A stretch of 64,000 nt of DNA, from NCBI GenBank assembly GCA_964624145.1, contig CAZUXT010000003.1, forward strand, positions 143,677-207,676, written 5' to 3'. The stretch's first letter is position 1. Every line of letters begins with the position of its first letter. Source of the stretch: WJMT01 sp964624145 (GTDB lineage: Bacteria > Acidobacteriota > Aminicenantia > Aminicenantales > Aminicenantaceae). The notes beneath the pieces were generated by a model, which saw only the letters and a program-made list of their open reading frames with translations, searched no databases and was not told the DNA's origin. Made by a program: the position numbers and the translations under genes. This document shows, piece after piece, positions 9,211-18,585 of the stretch.

Positions 9211-11937
9211 ATGAAAATTTTTAAGAGTCAATTTCATTATTTATTTATTTCCCTTTTCATATGCACCCTTTTGGTATCATCTCCTTTTTCTTCCGGTCAA
9301 AAACTGGATAAAAACATTCTCGACCGGATTGAGTATCGTGAAATCGGCCCCACCCGTCAAGGAGGCAGGTATGTTGACTTTGCATGGTGCGAAAAAGAAC
9401 CGAATACTTTTTATGCGGCCACAGCGACAGGAGGGCTCTGGAAAACCACGGATAACGGGATCACATTTGAAGCCCTTTTTACAGATGAAAATGTCTTCTC
9501 AATAGGAGATATCGCCGTTTCCCCTTCAAATCCAGAAATCGTATGGATCGGAACAGGAGAGGCCAACAATTCCAGGAGCACCTATTGGGGGGATGGAGTG
9601 TACAAATCCATAGATGCTGGAAAAACCTGGAAAAACATGGAACTCAAAGAGTCTCACCACATAGGAGCCATAGAGGTTCATCCCAACAATCCTGATATTG
9701 TGTATGTGGCTGCCCTCGGTCATCTGTATTCACAAAATCCTGACCGCGGGCTGTATAAAACAGAAGACGGAGGAAAAAACTGGAAAAAAGTCCTGGATGT
9801 TGTCGTTAAAGGAAAACACATAGGAGTGGTGGACTGTGTTATGGATCCTACGAATCCTGATATCCTCTATGCGGCAACCTATGATAAGGTAAGAAAGCCC
9901 TACACATTCAATCTTGGGGGAACCGGAAGCCGTCTTTATAAAACATCTGATGCAGGAAAAACATGGACACAGCTGCGCGGCGGACTTCCTGAAGGCATGC
10001 TGGGGCGCATAGGCATGGATGTGTACAGGAAAAACCCGGATATCCTCTATGCAACCATTGAAAACGCAAACAAACCGGAAATGTCAGACGAAGAAAGATA
10101 CCAGGAGCTCCTTCATAACAAATCAAGCCAGGGAATGATCGGCGGTGAAGTATACAGGTCAGATGACGCTGGAGAGACCTGGAAAAAAGTAAGCCCGGAC
10201 GGACAAAGCATTGGAGGCGCACCTGCCTATTATTACGGCCAGATCATCATCGATCCGAATGATGATAAAGCAGTTCATGTCTTGAGCGCTGCTTCCTGGG
10301 GCACCTATGACGGAGGCAAAACTTGGAAAAGGCGCCCCCTTGGTTTCGGCGGAGACGACCATGCCCTGTGGATCGACCCGAGAGACTCCAATCATATGTG
10401 GCTGGGATACGATCATGGCATGGGCATCTCCTATGACAGAGGAAAAAACTGGTATCACCCTGACAACCTTTCTTTAGCCCAGTTTTATACCGTAGGCATT
10501 GACATGTCCTATCCATACAACGTGGCAGGCGGCACACAGGATAACGGTTCTCATCTGGGTCCCAGCACCAAACGTGATTACAGTCCCATTCGATTTGAGG
10601 ACTGGCAGAGTGTCGGCGGCGGAGATGGAATGTACAATGTGTTTGACTGGAAGAACAACAGATATCTTTATAATGAATCTCAATTCGGACCCCTTCAAAG
10701 AACCGACTTGATAACAGGAGAAACCAAAAGCATTGCTTATAGGAACATTGACGCGGATATGAGGTGGAACTGGAACTCACCCATCCTGGTATCTCCTCAT
10801 AACAGTGATGTCATATACCACTGCGGCAATAAGGTCGTCAAATCCTCTTTCAGAGGAGAAAACTGGGAAGTGATCAGTCCGGACCTGACCACAAACGACC
10901 CTGACAAGCTGACCACAGGAAAAGGAGGCGACGGAAACATTCAGTACTGCACCATAACAACCATTGATGAATCTCCTCTTGTACAGGGAATTTTGTGGGT
11001 AGGAACGGATGACGGAAAGGTCTGGATAACAAAAAACAGCGGCAAAGACTGGACAAAACTGAACGAGAACATAACGGATAATCCCGGATACTGGGTCAGC
11101 CGAGTGGAGGCTTCTCATCACTTTCCCGGGTCAGCTTATGTATCCTACACCGGGTACCGAAGGGATGACTTTCGAGCTTTCCTTTATAAAACCGAAGACT
11201 ATGGAAAAACCTGGACGAATATTGCCTCCTCTCTTCCTGACGAACCTGTGAATGTCATTAGAGAGGACCACAAAAATCCCGACCTACTGTTTGTGGGAAC
11301 AGAATTCGCCGTTTATGTGTCTATTGACAGCGGAAAAAACTGGAACAAAATAAAAAGTGACATGCCCACTCAGCCTGTTCAGGACATGGTCATCCATCCC
11401 CGAGAAAACGACCTGGTGGTCGCAACGCATGGAAGAGGGATCTTCATTGCTGACATCACAGTTTTTCAGGAATTATCAGAAGAAATACTTGAGAAAGATG
11501 TTCATCTGTTCGAAATAGAACCAAAAGTGATGTGGGTAAGTAACAAAAATCCGCATTACAGCTCATCAAATTTCAATGGCGAAAGCGAACCCAGAGGACT
11601 TACCATACATTACTATCTAAAAAACCCGGCTGAACAGGATGTCACAGTGCAAGTCTTTAAAGGCAGTTTGCTGATCAATGAAATCAAAGGTGAAAACAAG
11701 ACGGGGCTGAACAGCCTGATCTGGAATATGACGCAAAGAGTGGAGAGATCGCCTGAAGAAAAGAAAAGGATTCAGGAACGCATAAAGATGTATCGATCAT
11801 ACGGATATAATATGGATATTGATGTTGACTATGCCTACCAGCCTGTTGACTGTGGAGAATATATATTCAAACTCTGTGTCGGCGGAAAAGAACTAACCAA
11901 AAAGAGTTCCGTGCTCAAAGACCACTGGTACAGGTAA
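9211..11937 (+). CDS. Secreted sortilin/VPS10-like beta-propeller protein (paralogue A)
   Basis: A 908-aa exported protein. Start chosen at the ATG of MKIFKSQFHY because AGGAGG sits just before it; the frame extends to 9163. A signal peptide ends near SSPFSSGQ. The body consists of BNR/Asp-box repeats of the type YKTSDAGKTW, YRSDDAGETW and YKTEDYGKTW, which form the ten-bladed sortilin/VPS10-like propeller (family PF15902, often annotated as glycosyl hydrolase). Other recognisable blocks are the N-terminal REIGPTRQGGR, QSVGGGDGMYN and ATHGRGIF. No C-terminal sorting domain is seen. The second paralogue is at 19739. Enzymatic activity is not established for this family; binding of peptides or glycans is more likely. 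Confidence 0.85.
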   Translation: MKIFKSQFHYLFISLFICTLLVSSPFSSGQKLDKNILDRIEYREIGPTRQGGRYVDFAWCEKEPNTFYAATATGGLWKTTDNGITFEALFTDENVFSIGDIAVSPSNPEIVWIGTGEANNSRSTYWGDGVYKSIDAGKTWKNMELKESHHIGAIEVHPNNPDIVYVAALGHLYSQNPDRGLYKTEDGGKNWKKVLDVVVKGKHIGVVDCVMDPTNPDILYAATYDKVRKPYTFNLGGTGSRLYKTSDAGKTWTQLRGGLPEGMLGRIGMDVYRKNPDILYATIENANKPEMSDEERYQELLHNKSSQGMIGGEVYRSDDAGETWKKVSPDGQSIGGAPAYYYGQIIIDPNDDKAVHVLSAASWGTYDGGKTWKRRPLGFGGDDHALWIDPRDSNHMWLGYDHGMGISYDRGKNWYHPDNLSLAQFYTVGIDMSYPYNVAGGTQDNGSHLGPSTKRDYSPIRFEDWQSVGGGDGMYNVFDWKNNRYLYNESQFGPLQRTDLITGETKSIAYRNIDADMRWNWNSPILVSPHNSDVIYHCGNKVVKSSFRGENWEVISPDLTTNDPDKLTTGKGGDGNIQYCTITTIDESPLVQGILWVGTDDGKVWITKNSGKDWTKLNENITDNPGYWVSRVEASHHFPGSAYVSYTGYRRDDFRAFLYKTEDYGKTWTNIASSLPDEPVNVIREDHKNPDLLFVGTEFAVYVSIDSGKNWNKIKSDMPTQPVQDMVIHPRENDLVVATHGRGIFIADITVFQELSEEILEKDVHLFEIEPKVMWVSNKNPHYSSSNFNGESEPRGLTIHYYLKNPAEQDVTVQVFKGSLLINEIKGENKTGLNSLIWNMTQRVERSPEEKKRIQERIKMYRSYGYNMDIDVDYAYQPVDCGEYIFKLCVGGKELTKKSSVLKDHWYR

Positions 11938-12000
11938 TTTCGGACTCACAGCTCACACAGGTGACTCACAGCAAGAACATCACTTTTTTGAATGAAAAGT

Positions 12001-12864
12001 TTAAGATGTCCTTACACGTGAGTCTGTCCACTGGATTATGTCCTTGATCACACGTTTATCTTCAGTCTCCAGCAGGAGCAGATGGGAAAGCCCTTCATAA
12101 AGATTAAAAGTTTTATCTTTTGATCCGATTTTTGCGTGCATTTCCTGACTGGCCTCAAAGCCTGTTATCTGATCTTCCTTGCCGTGAAGGATCAGCACAG
12201 GCGTTCCGATCTCATTACAGCGTTCCTTGGCCGCCTTTGAAGCTCTTATCAGTTCCATCCAAGTCCTGGCATAAATCTTCCCGTGATACACGAGTGGGTC
12301 CTTATCAAAATCCTGTAAAACCTCAAGGTCTTCTGAGAGAGAATGAGGATTGATTTTTACTAAAGGCCAGCGGGGAAAAAGCACTCCGCAGGCCCAGAAA
12401 ATTTTTCGTAAAAACCAGGACATGCCTTCTCTTATGCTCAAAGCCGGTGCGCTCAGTATCAGTCCTCTTGTCTCCGGCTTTTTCTCTATGACATAGAGAG
12501 CTGATATCAATGCTCCCATCCCCTGGCCAAGTATGAAAACCGGTTTTTGTGGAAATCTTTTTTTCACTAAATTAAAAAACACTGAGAGGTCATCCAAATA
12601 ATCATCAAAAGAATCAATAAAGACAAGCGGACCATCGGATTTCCCGTGACCTCTGATATCAAAAAGGCTTACAACATAGTTGTGGCCGGCTATGATCCTT
12701 GAGACTCTGGTGTAACAACCGCTGTGTTCTGTCAGTCCGTGCAGGACAACAATCACTCCCTTAGGATCCACTTCAGGGGTAAACGACTGCTCAAAGAGCT
12801 TTTTCTCATCAAATGTTTTGAATAACTCACTGTTGGAGCTGACTGTGACACTGTTATCCCCCAT
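12001..12864 (-). CDS. Alpha/beta hydrolase of the monoacylglycerol-lipase type lacking the nucleophile serine
   Basis: A 287-aa Hydrolase_4-type protein. The oxyanion strand motif VVLHGLTEHSG, FDIRGHGKSDG, the acid-residue loop LILHGKEDQITG and the histidine loop YEGLSHLLLLE are all present. The nucleophile elbow reads GQGMG (residues 113-117) where monoacylglycerol lipases have GHSMG, so the catalytic serine is glycine in this sequence (codon GGG). Either the protein is not a classical serine hydrolase, or it is a pseudo-enzyme or binding protein. No signal peptide is visible. It is convergent with the sortilin-like gene with a 63-base gap. Confidence 0.85.
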   Translation of the reverse strand: MGDNSVTVSSNSELFKTFDEKKLFEQSFTPEVDPKGVIVVLHGLTEHSGCYTRVSRIIAGHNYVVSLFDIRGHGKSDGPLVFIDSFDDYLDDLSVFFNLVKKRFPQKPVFILGQGMGALISALYVIEKKPETRGLILSAPALSIREGMSWFLRKIFWACGVLFPRWPLVKINPHSLSEDLEVLQDFDKDPLVYHGKIYARTWMELIRASKAAKERCNEIGTPVLILHGKEDQITGFEASQEMHAKIGSKDKTFNLYEGLSHLLLLETEDKRVIKDIIQWTDSRVRTS

Positions 12865-12952
12865 TGAAAATTCTCCCTAAGTGGTGAAAACGGAAAATAC
12901 AATAAATTATTTATATCATGACATTCTTTAAAGTCAAGGACTAAACAGCATT

Positions 12953-14830
12953 CTACCAGGAAATCCCGTAATCATCCCCGTAATTGCTTGCACCTCCCCA
13001 TAAGGTTTTATGTTTCCAATCAAAATAAATAGCTGTTATCGGTCCGGAGGTTTTCCCCATTTTGTTGATTTCATAACCCATGTTCCCAAGAATTTCAACG
13101 ATCGAATCAGGAACACTTATGTTCAAGGTCAACCTTCCCGGCCTTGCCGTATGTTCTCCGAAAGAGCTCTGCATTTGATAGCTGACGATATTAGGAGCTT
13201 CACAGGCTTCCTGCACATTCATACCGAATTCCACACAATTCAAGAAAAACTGAACAAGGTTCTGGTCCTGAGTATCACCGCCCTGAACCGCAAAGGAAAG
13301 AAAAGGCCTGTCGTCTTTAAGCGCTAATCCTGGAGTGAGTGTCGCACGGGGTCTTTTTCCCGGAGCCACGACATTAAAAGGATTTTTCTCTCTGTCCAAA
13401 ACAAAACTCTGCATTCTTTGACTCATTCCGATTCCTGTACGGCCTGCAATACAGGCCGGAATCCAACCGCCGCTTGGCGTGACCGAGACGACCCATCCTT
13501 CCTCATCTGCTGCCTGGATTGAAGTGGTCCCTGCTGTAAAATCAGATAAATAGGCATCTGTCGCCTGAACTGTCAGCTCTTTCTTTTCTTCGCTTTCCAC
13601 ATTCTTCCACTTTTCCAAAAGGTCAAGATAAGGATTTGTCTTCCCTTCGAACGGGTACGGATCGCCCGGCTTGACATCAGGATCATTGACATTCCAGCTC
13701 AATTCCTTCAGTCTTTCTCTGGCATACTGCTTGGAAAGGAGTCCTTTTATGGGTTCTTCCGGCGGGGAATAGGGATCCCCATAATAGAAATCCCTGTCAG
13801 CAAAGGCAAGGTTCATAACCTGATAAAGGGTATGGATGTAATTGACACTGTTATATCCCATATCTTTAAGGTCAATATTTTCCAGCATATTCAACATTTG
13901 AAGCATAACAGGTCCTTGAACCCAGCTGGTTAATTTATAGACTTTGATATCCTTGTATGTTGTCATGACAGGTTCTTCTAAATAAACCTTCCAATCCGCC
14001 AGGTCCTTTTTGGTAATGAGACCTCCCTGCTCCTGACAGCCTCTTACAAACTCTTCAGCTATGTCTCCCCTATAAAACCGGTCATAGGCAACATATATGG
14101 CCTGCTTTCGATCCATTCCTTCCTCCAAGGCCTTTTCTTCCGCCTCCACTAATTTCTTTAGTGTATTCAGGAGGTCCTGCTGTTGAAATATTTCTCCTAC
14201 CTCAGGCGCTTCATGTTCCTGACCTAAATGAGGAAGCAGCACTTTTTTCGAATAGGGCCACTTCTTTATTCTATCTTTATTCTTTTCAACCCTGCTGGCA
14301 AAGTCCTGTTCCACAGGATAACCTTCCGCCATTTCCATGGCAGGCTCAAGAACCTGCTTAAGGCTCATGCTGCCGAATTCAGCCAGCATGGTCATAAGGC
14401 CTCCAGGCGTTCCGGGAGTCACGGCCGCAAGAGGACCATAAGCCGGAGGGTATTCCATTCCGTTTTCTTTGAAAAATTCCGGGGTGGCTCCTGTCGGTGC
14501 AACACCAAGTGCATTTATTCCTGTGACTTTTCCCGTGAGAGGGTCATAAATAAGAGCCTGTGTTTCTCCTCCCCAGCTCAGAACATCATACATGGTGCAT
14601 ACAGCAGCCAGCATGGCGCAGGCCGCATCCACGGCATTGCCGCCTCGTTCGAAAATCTTTGCGCCTGCGGTTGCTCCCAGGGGTTTGCCAGTGATAGCCA
14701 CCCAGTGCTTTCCATGGAGAACAGGTTTCTCTGTCCTTCCGAATATAAAGCTTGCATTTAAAGACAAAATCATGGAAATGAGACTTATTATACAAACAGA
14801 CTTCATAAAACACTTTTGGATACTAACCAT
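12953..14830 (-). CDS. Exported gamma-glutamyltransferase family protein
   Basis: A 625-aa Ntn-hydrolase of the gamma-glutamyltranspeptidase family with an N-terminal signal sequence. Recognisable blocks are AGAKIFERGGNAVDAACAM near the N-terminus, GTPGGLMTMLAEFG, and the autoprocessing/catalytic region GTTSIQAADEEG with a threonine positioned as new N-terminal nucleophile, followed by VSVTPSGGW. Family members hydrolyse or transfer gamma-glutamyl groups from glutathione and related peptides in the periplasm. AAGGAG precedes the ATG. The gene follows the M20 amidohydrolase by 25 bases on the same strand, so both are likely one operon for processing exported glutamyl or acyl-amino-acid substrates. 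Confidence 0.88.
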   Translation of the reverse strand: MVSIQKCFMKSVCIISLISMILSLNASFIFGRTEKPVLHGKHWVAITGKPLGATAGAKIFERGGNAVDAACAMLAAVCTMYDVLSWGGETQALIYDPLTGKVTGINALGVAPTGATPEFFKENGMEYPPAYGPLAAVTPGTPGGLMTMLAEFGSMSLKQVLEPAMEMAEGYPVEQDFASRVEKNKDRIKKWPYSKKVLLPHLGQEHEAPEVGEIFQQQDLLNTLKKLVEAEEKALEEGMDRKQAIYVAYDRFYRGDIAEEFVRGCQEQGGLITKKDLADWKVYLEEPVMTTYKDIKVYKLTSWVQGPVMLQMLNMLENIDLKDMGYNSVNYIHTLYQVMNLAFADRDFYYGDPYSPPEEPIKGLLSKQYARERLKELSWNVNDPDVKPGDPYPFEGKTNPYLDLLEKWKNVESEEKKELTVQATDAYLSDFTAGTTSIQAADEEGWVVSVTPSGGWIPACIAGRTGIGMSQRMQSFVLDREKNPFNVVAPGKRPRATLTPGLALKDDRPFLSFAVQGGDTQDQNLVQFFLNCVEFGMNVQEACEAPNIVSYQMQSSFGEHTARPGRLTLNISVPDSIVEILGNMGYEINKMGKTSGPITAIYFDWKHKTLWGGASNYGDDYGISW

Positions 14831-14855
14831 TTTCGCACTCCTTAAGAAAAACCCC

Positions 14856-16388
14856 TTATTTGCCTGCCTCTAAGTAATATTTTTCCATCTTTGACCTCCA
14901 TTTTTCCATCAGTTCCTTATTCAGCTCAAGGGGAGGTCTTGCATCTTCCGGCAGGAAAGACTTATAAGGATGATCCTTTTCATAAGCCTCGAACTCTTCT
15001 TTCATCTTGATCAATGTCTTTTCATTTAAATAGAGGTCTATGGCTGTGGCTGCCATCACTTTGGCTCCTGCATTCAGGCCTTTCCATGCAGTGGAACCAA
15101 AATTACTGGCCACGGCTGACCAGTGATGCGCAATCGCTCCCGGGACTCTTCCCGGAAAAAGCAGTGTGGCTGTGGGAACGACTCTTGTAACCTCAGCTAC
15201 ATCTGATGAACCGCCACCGACAAATCTTTCCCTGTTGTAATTCATTATTTTGCCTACCTTCGTGGACATCCCTGTTTCAGGGACTCCAAGCTCCTTCTGA
15301 AGGGCTCTGGCAAATTCGTTTTCTTCTTCGGTCCACTCGGGCATGCCTACTAATTCAATATTTTCCTGAATAAGCTCTGCCAAGGCTTTGTTTGCATTTC
15401 TCTGGTGGATGGCAGATAACACCCTGAATTCCATTTCCGTATCTGTTGCGAGCGCACCGGCTTTGGCACAGTTGATGACCTTTTTGTGCATTTCCTCCAG
15501 CCTGGAGTCGCTGTTTCTTACGAAATACCACACGCTTGCTCTATCCGGAACAACATTGGGTGCCTCTCCTCCCTCGGTTATTACATAATGCATACGGTAG
15601 GTAAAGTAAAGATGCTCTCTCAAATAATTGGTCGCGACATTCATTATTTCCACAGCATCCAATGCGCTCTTTGCTGTCCACGGGGATGCCCCATGTGATG
15701 TGACTCCCTTAAACCTAAACACCGTGGAAAACACAGCGTTTCCGCCTGTTCCATAACCCGTAGCGAGCTCACTAGAGTTATGGTTATCAATAACCGCATC
15801 CACATCATCAAACAAACCAGCCCTCACCATATAAGGCCTGCTGATAAGAGTTTCCTCTGCCGGAGAACCAAAGACTTTTATGGTTCCTTCAATACCGTAT
15901 TTCTCTAAAACCTGTTTTACAGCTATAGCTGCGGCAACAACTGCGGTCCCCATTGTGTTGTGTCCGCAACCATGGCCGGGAGCTCCGTCTATTAGAGGAG
16001 CTTTTTCAGGGACTCTCCCTTTCTGAGAAAGCATAGGCAGTGCATCGAACTCTCCCAGGATACCAATAACAGGAGTTCCCGTTCCATAGGAAGCAACAAA
16101 GCAGGTCGGCATTCCCGCCAATCCTCGTTCGACCGTAAATCCAGCCTCCTCTAAGGTATCAGACAGTAATTTCGATGACTTGAACTCCTGCATTCCGAGT
16201 TCAGCATAAGACCATATAGCATCTGATATTTTTCCGAATTTCTCGATTGTTTCAGTCTGACCCAGCCATTCCAGAGCGAAAGTTTTTTCTTTCTGTTTTT
16301 TTGCCGCTGCAAAGACACTGGAATTCATTCCTATGAAGAAAGCCACTAACACAAAAAGAATCATAAACTTACGTCGATTTGTTCTCAT
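14856..16388 (-). CDS. Exported M20-family amidohydrolase (AbgB-like)
   Basis: A 510-aa metal-dependent amidohydrolase. A signal peptide (ending near SSVFAA) is followed by the M20D signatures GILGEFDALPM, DGAPGHGCGHNTMG, the GSPAEE catalytic-glutamate motif and IDNHNSSE. The closest named relatives are AbgB-type p-aminobenzoyl-glutamate hydrolases and other N-acyl-amino-acid amidohydrolases; unlike E. coli AbgB this one is exported. The Shine-Dalgarno GGAGGA is clear. It is first in a probable two-gene unit with the gamma-glutamyltransferase, which suggests sequential release of glutamate or amino acids from exogenous conjugates. The exact substrate is not readable. Confidence 0.88.
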   Translation of the reverse strand: MRTNRRKFMILFVLVAFFIGMNSSVFAAAKKQKEKTFALEWLGQTETIEKFGKISDAIWSYAELGMQEFKSSKLLSDTLEEAGFTVERGLAGMPTCFVASYGTGTPVIGILGEFDALPMLSQKGRVPEKAPLIDGAPGHGCGHNTMGTAVVAAAIAVKQVLEKYGIEGTIKVFGSPAEETLISRPYMVRAGLFDDVDAVIDNHNSSELATGYGTGGNAVFSTVFRFKGVTSHGASPWTAKSALDAVEIMNVATNYLREHLYFTYRMHYVITEGGEAPNVVPDRASVWYFVRNSDSRLEEMHKKVINCAKAGALATDTEMEFRVLSAIHQRNANKALAELIQENIELVGMPEWTEEENEFARALQKELGVPETGMSTKVGKIMNYNRERFVGGGSSDVAEVTRVVPTATLLFPGRVPGAIAHHWSAVASNFGSTAWKGLNAGAKVMAATAIDLYLNEKTLIKMKEEFEAYEKDHPYKSFLPEDARPPLELNKELMEKWRSKMEKYYLEAGK

Positions 16389-16419
16389 TTATTTATTCCT
16401 CCATTTTTTTTATTTCCAT

Positions 16420-18585
16420 CTATTTTAAAAGTTCAATTTTTTCCAGAAAGACTTCATCCGAACCTTTTAGCTCAACGTTATTGCCCCTGGCATTTAATTT
16501 TATTCTCTCAGGTATTTCTATTTTGAATGCTTGATAGGGCTCAACCAACTTCCCCTTAAAAATGATGTTCCCGTTGAGCTCAAGGAATAGGTCAACAGGC
16601 TTTTCGGAAATCTTTTTCAGATGAAGGGAAATATATTTTTTTGACTTCATATACTGATAGGTAAAACAATAGGAAAATTTGACCGCTTTTTTTTCCTCAC
16701 TTATGACAGCTATGATCCCGTTGTTGAGAACATCCAGTTCACTCAATAAACCGTCTTTTTTTGCTTTTCTAAACCCTTCGACTATCTCCGCCCACGTTTC
16801 ATTGGTTTCTTTAATCAACTTTGCTTTTTCCTTCCAGTTTATTTTCCCGAATATTAAAAGCGACCTGTGGAAGACAATGACACTTATTCCGTTATCTCTC
16901 AAGTAATCCAATATCGCTGTGTCGTTTATATCCTCCGGAATATTCTTTACAGGATGAAAATACTGGCGCTTGAATATCTTTAACGGATCAAAAACTCCCA
17001 CTCCATAAAAACCATTATAGACATGCTTTTCATGAAAGATGGTATATAAAGAGAAGATCTTATTATCTCCAAAGCCTCTGAAATGAGGAAGCTCCAAGAC
17101 TCCGTAATGATCCGGATATTTCTCTAACTGACTATACAGGGTTTTTTCGGCACTATTATGCTCCCGGATCCTTCCGGTATCAAGAGGAGGCGGAAAATTT
17201 TCAAAAAGGACTAAAAATCCCAGAAACAAGACAAGGAAGGTGACCACTCCCGACTTTTTCCTTGCTTTGATAAACGCCTGAAAACCCATGAAAATCAATA
17301 CGATCCAAAACACAATAAAATAATACTTAAACTTAAACCCCCGCAGTCGGGTCAGACGTGGAACCACCATGGATACCAGATAGAAAAAATTTGTTTTCAT
17401 AGGAATATACTCAAAAAGACCTCTAAAACAGCTCAAAAACACAAAGACAGTGCTGCTGAGTACGAATTTTTCTTTCAATGCCATTTTTTTCCATACAAGG
17501 ACTGTATTCACAATAAAAACAAGAAGCATAAACAGAAAGAGAATATCAACGAGTTCCCTGGCCCTTCGTAAAGGGATCCCTCTATAAAATGTCACAAACA
17601 CAGGCCCTGTTAAAAAAACAAGCAACAAAAAACTAAACGTTTTTTCCAATATGTTTTTTGTCTTTGAGTAGAAGAAGAAAAAAATAAAAAAAGAGGCAGT
17701 AAATCCCAAAAAGAGGGGAGTTGAGTGCCCCCGGAGAAATTTAAATGTGAACGGGAACCATGTAGAATAAAAATCCCAGGAACGAAGAAGTGTTCTGCTG
17801 CTGAACGCAGCTTTCTCATAAGAAATACCCAGGGGATTTGTAATATAAGGAGTAAAGACAGAAAATATGAAGAAACCCAGCAGAATCAACCCTACCGTCA
17901 ATTCAAGTAAAACCTTAAAGGTTATTTTCCTTTTAATCAGGATAAATATCGCGAACAAAACAACAGATAAAATGGAGGTCAGGAAAAATAAAGTGATCGA
18001 GAATAATGCCTGTAAAAACAAAAACAAATAAAACAAAAACGCATCCCTGCGTTTGAATGTCTTCATATACCTCATGAGAAACAAAAACGCATATATCGAA
18101 AAAAAGAAAAACAAAAGATGAGGATGAGGAAAATTTATCTGCCTTAAAGGAAGCAAAATATAAACAGCCCCTCCTGCGAGTGACAGAATTTCATTGTCAA
18201 CAAATTCCCTTATGAAAAAATAGGCAGCGGTCCCTCCAAATACCAGAGAAATAAATAAAAGTAAATTGTAGAGAAAATAAATGCTTTTTATTCCCATTAA
18301 ATAAAAGGGCAGGAGAACAATGCTCTGGCCGATAAAATTCACGCCCGCAGTCAGCGTAAAAGAATACGGGAAATAAATGGGAAAATGATAAATTTCAGAA
18401 AAAGACAGGTGTGACATGGCTTTCATGTTGTGCATCATAATCCCGATGGCGATATTATTATCGCCATTGTTGGGAAGGATGATCTCACTGAAAAAGCCGG
18501 GAACAAGAAAATAAACAGAAATAAGGGAAATCAAGCTAAACAGGATCAGTGGTTTGAGCAGGCTGTCTTTTATTTTAAACTTCAT
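16420..18585 (-). CDS. Large polytopic membrane protein, glycosyltransferase-like
   Basis: A 721-aa protein with about a dozen hydrophobic segments in the first 500 residues and a soluble C-terminal part of roughly 220 residues. The early extracytoplasmic loop carries acidic residues (NNGDNNIAIG), followed by HFPIYFPYSF, a layout like GT-C or YfhO/DUF6541-type membrane glycosyltransferases. No named family is certain. The start overlaps the stop of the upstream flippase-like gene by four bases (ATGA), so they are translationally coupled and likely work together on a lipid-linked substrate. Alternatives include O-antigen-type polymerases. Confidence 0.6.
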   Translation of the reverse strand: MKFKIKDSLLKPLILFSLISLISVYFLVPGFFSEIILPNNGDNNIAIGIMMHNMKAMSHLSFSEIYHFPIYFPYSFTLTAGVNFIGQSIVLLPFYLMGIKSIYFLYNLLLFISLVFGGTAAYFFIREFVDNEILSLAGGAVYILLPLRQINFPHPHLLFFFFSIYAFLFLMRYMKTFKRRDAFLFYLFLFLQALFSITLFFLTSILSVVLFAIFILIKRKITFKVLLELTVGLILLGFFIFSVFTPYITNPLGISYEKAAFSSRTLLRSWDFYSTWFPFTFKFLRGHSTPLFLGFTASFFIFFFFYSKTKNILEKTFSFLLLVFLTGPVFVTFYRGIPLRRARELVDILFLFMLLVFIVNTVLVWKKMALKEKFVLSSTVFVFLSCFRGLFEYIPMKTNFFYLVSMVVPRLTRLRGFKFKYYFIVFWIVLIFMGFQAFIKARKKSGVVTFLVLFLGFLVLFENFPPPLDTGRIREHNSAEKTLYSQLEKYPDHYGVLELPHFRGFGDNKIFSLYTIFHEKHVYNGFYGVGVFDPLKIFKRQYFHPVKNIPEDINDTAILDYLRDNGISVIVFHRSLLIFGKINWKEKAKLIKETNETWAEIVEGFRKAKKDGLLSELDVLNNGIIAVISEEKKAVKFSYCFTYQYMKSKKYISLHLKKISEKPVDLFLELNGNIIFKGKLVEPYQAFKIEIPERIKLNARGNNVELKGSDEVFLEKIELLK

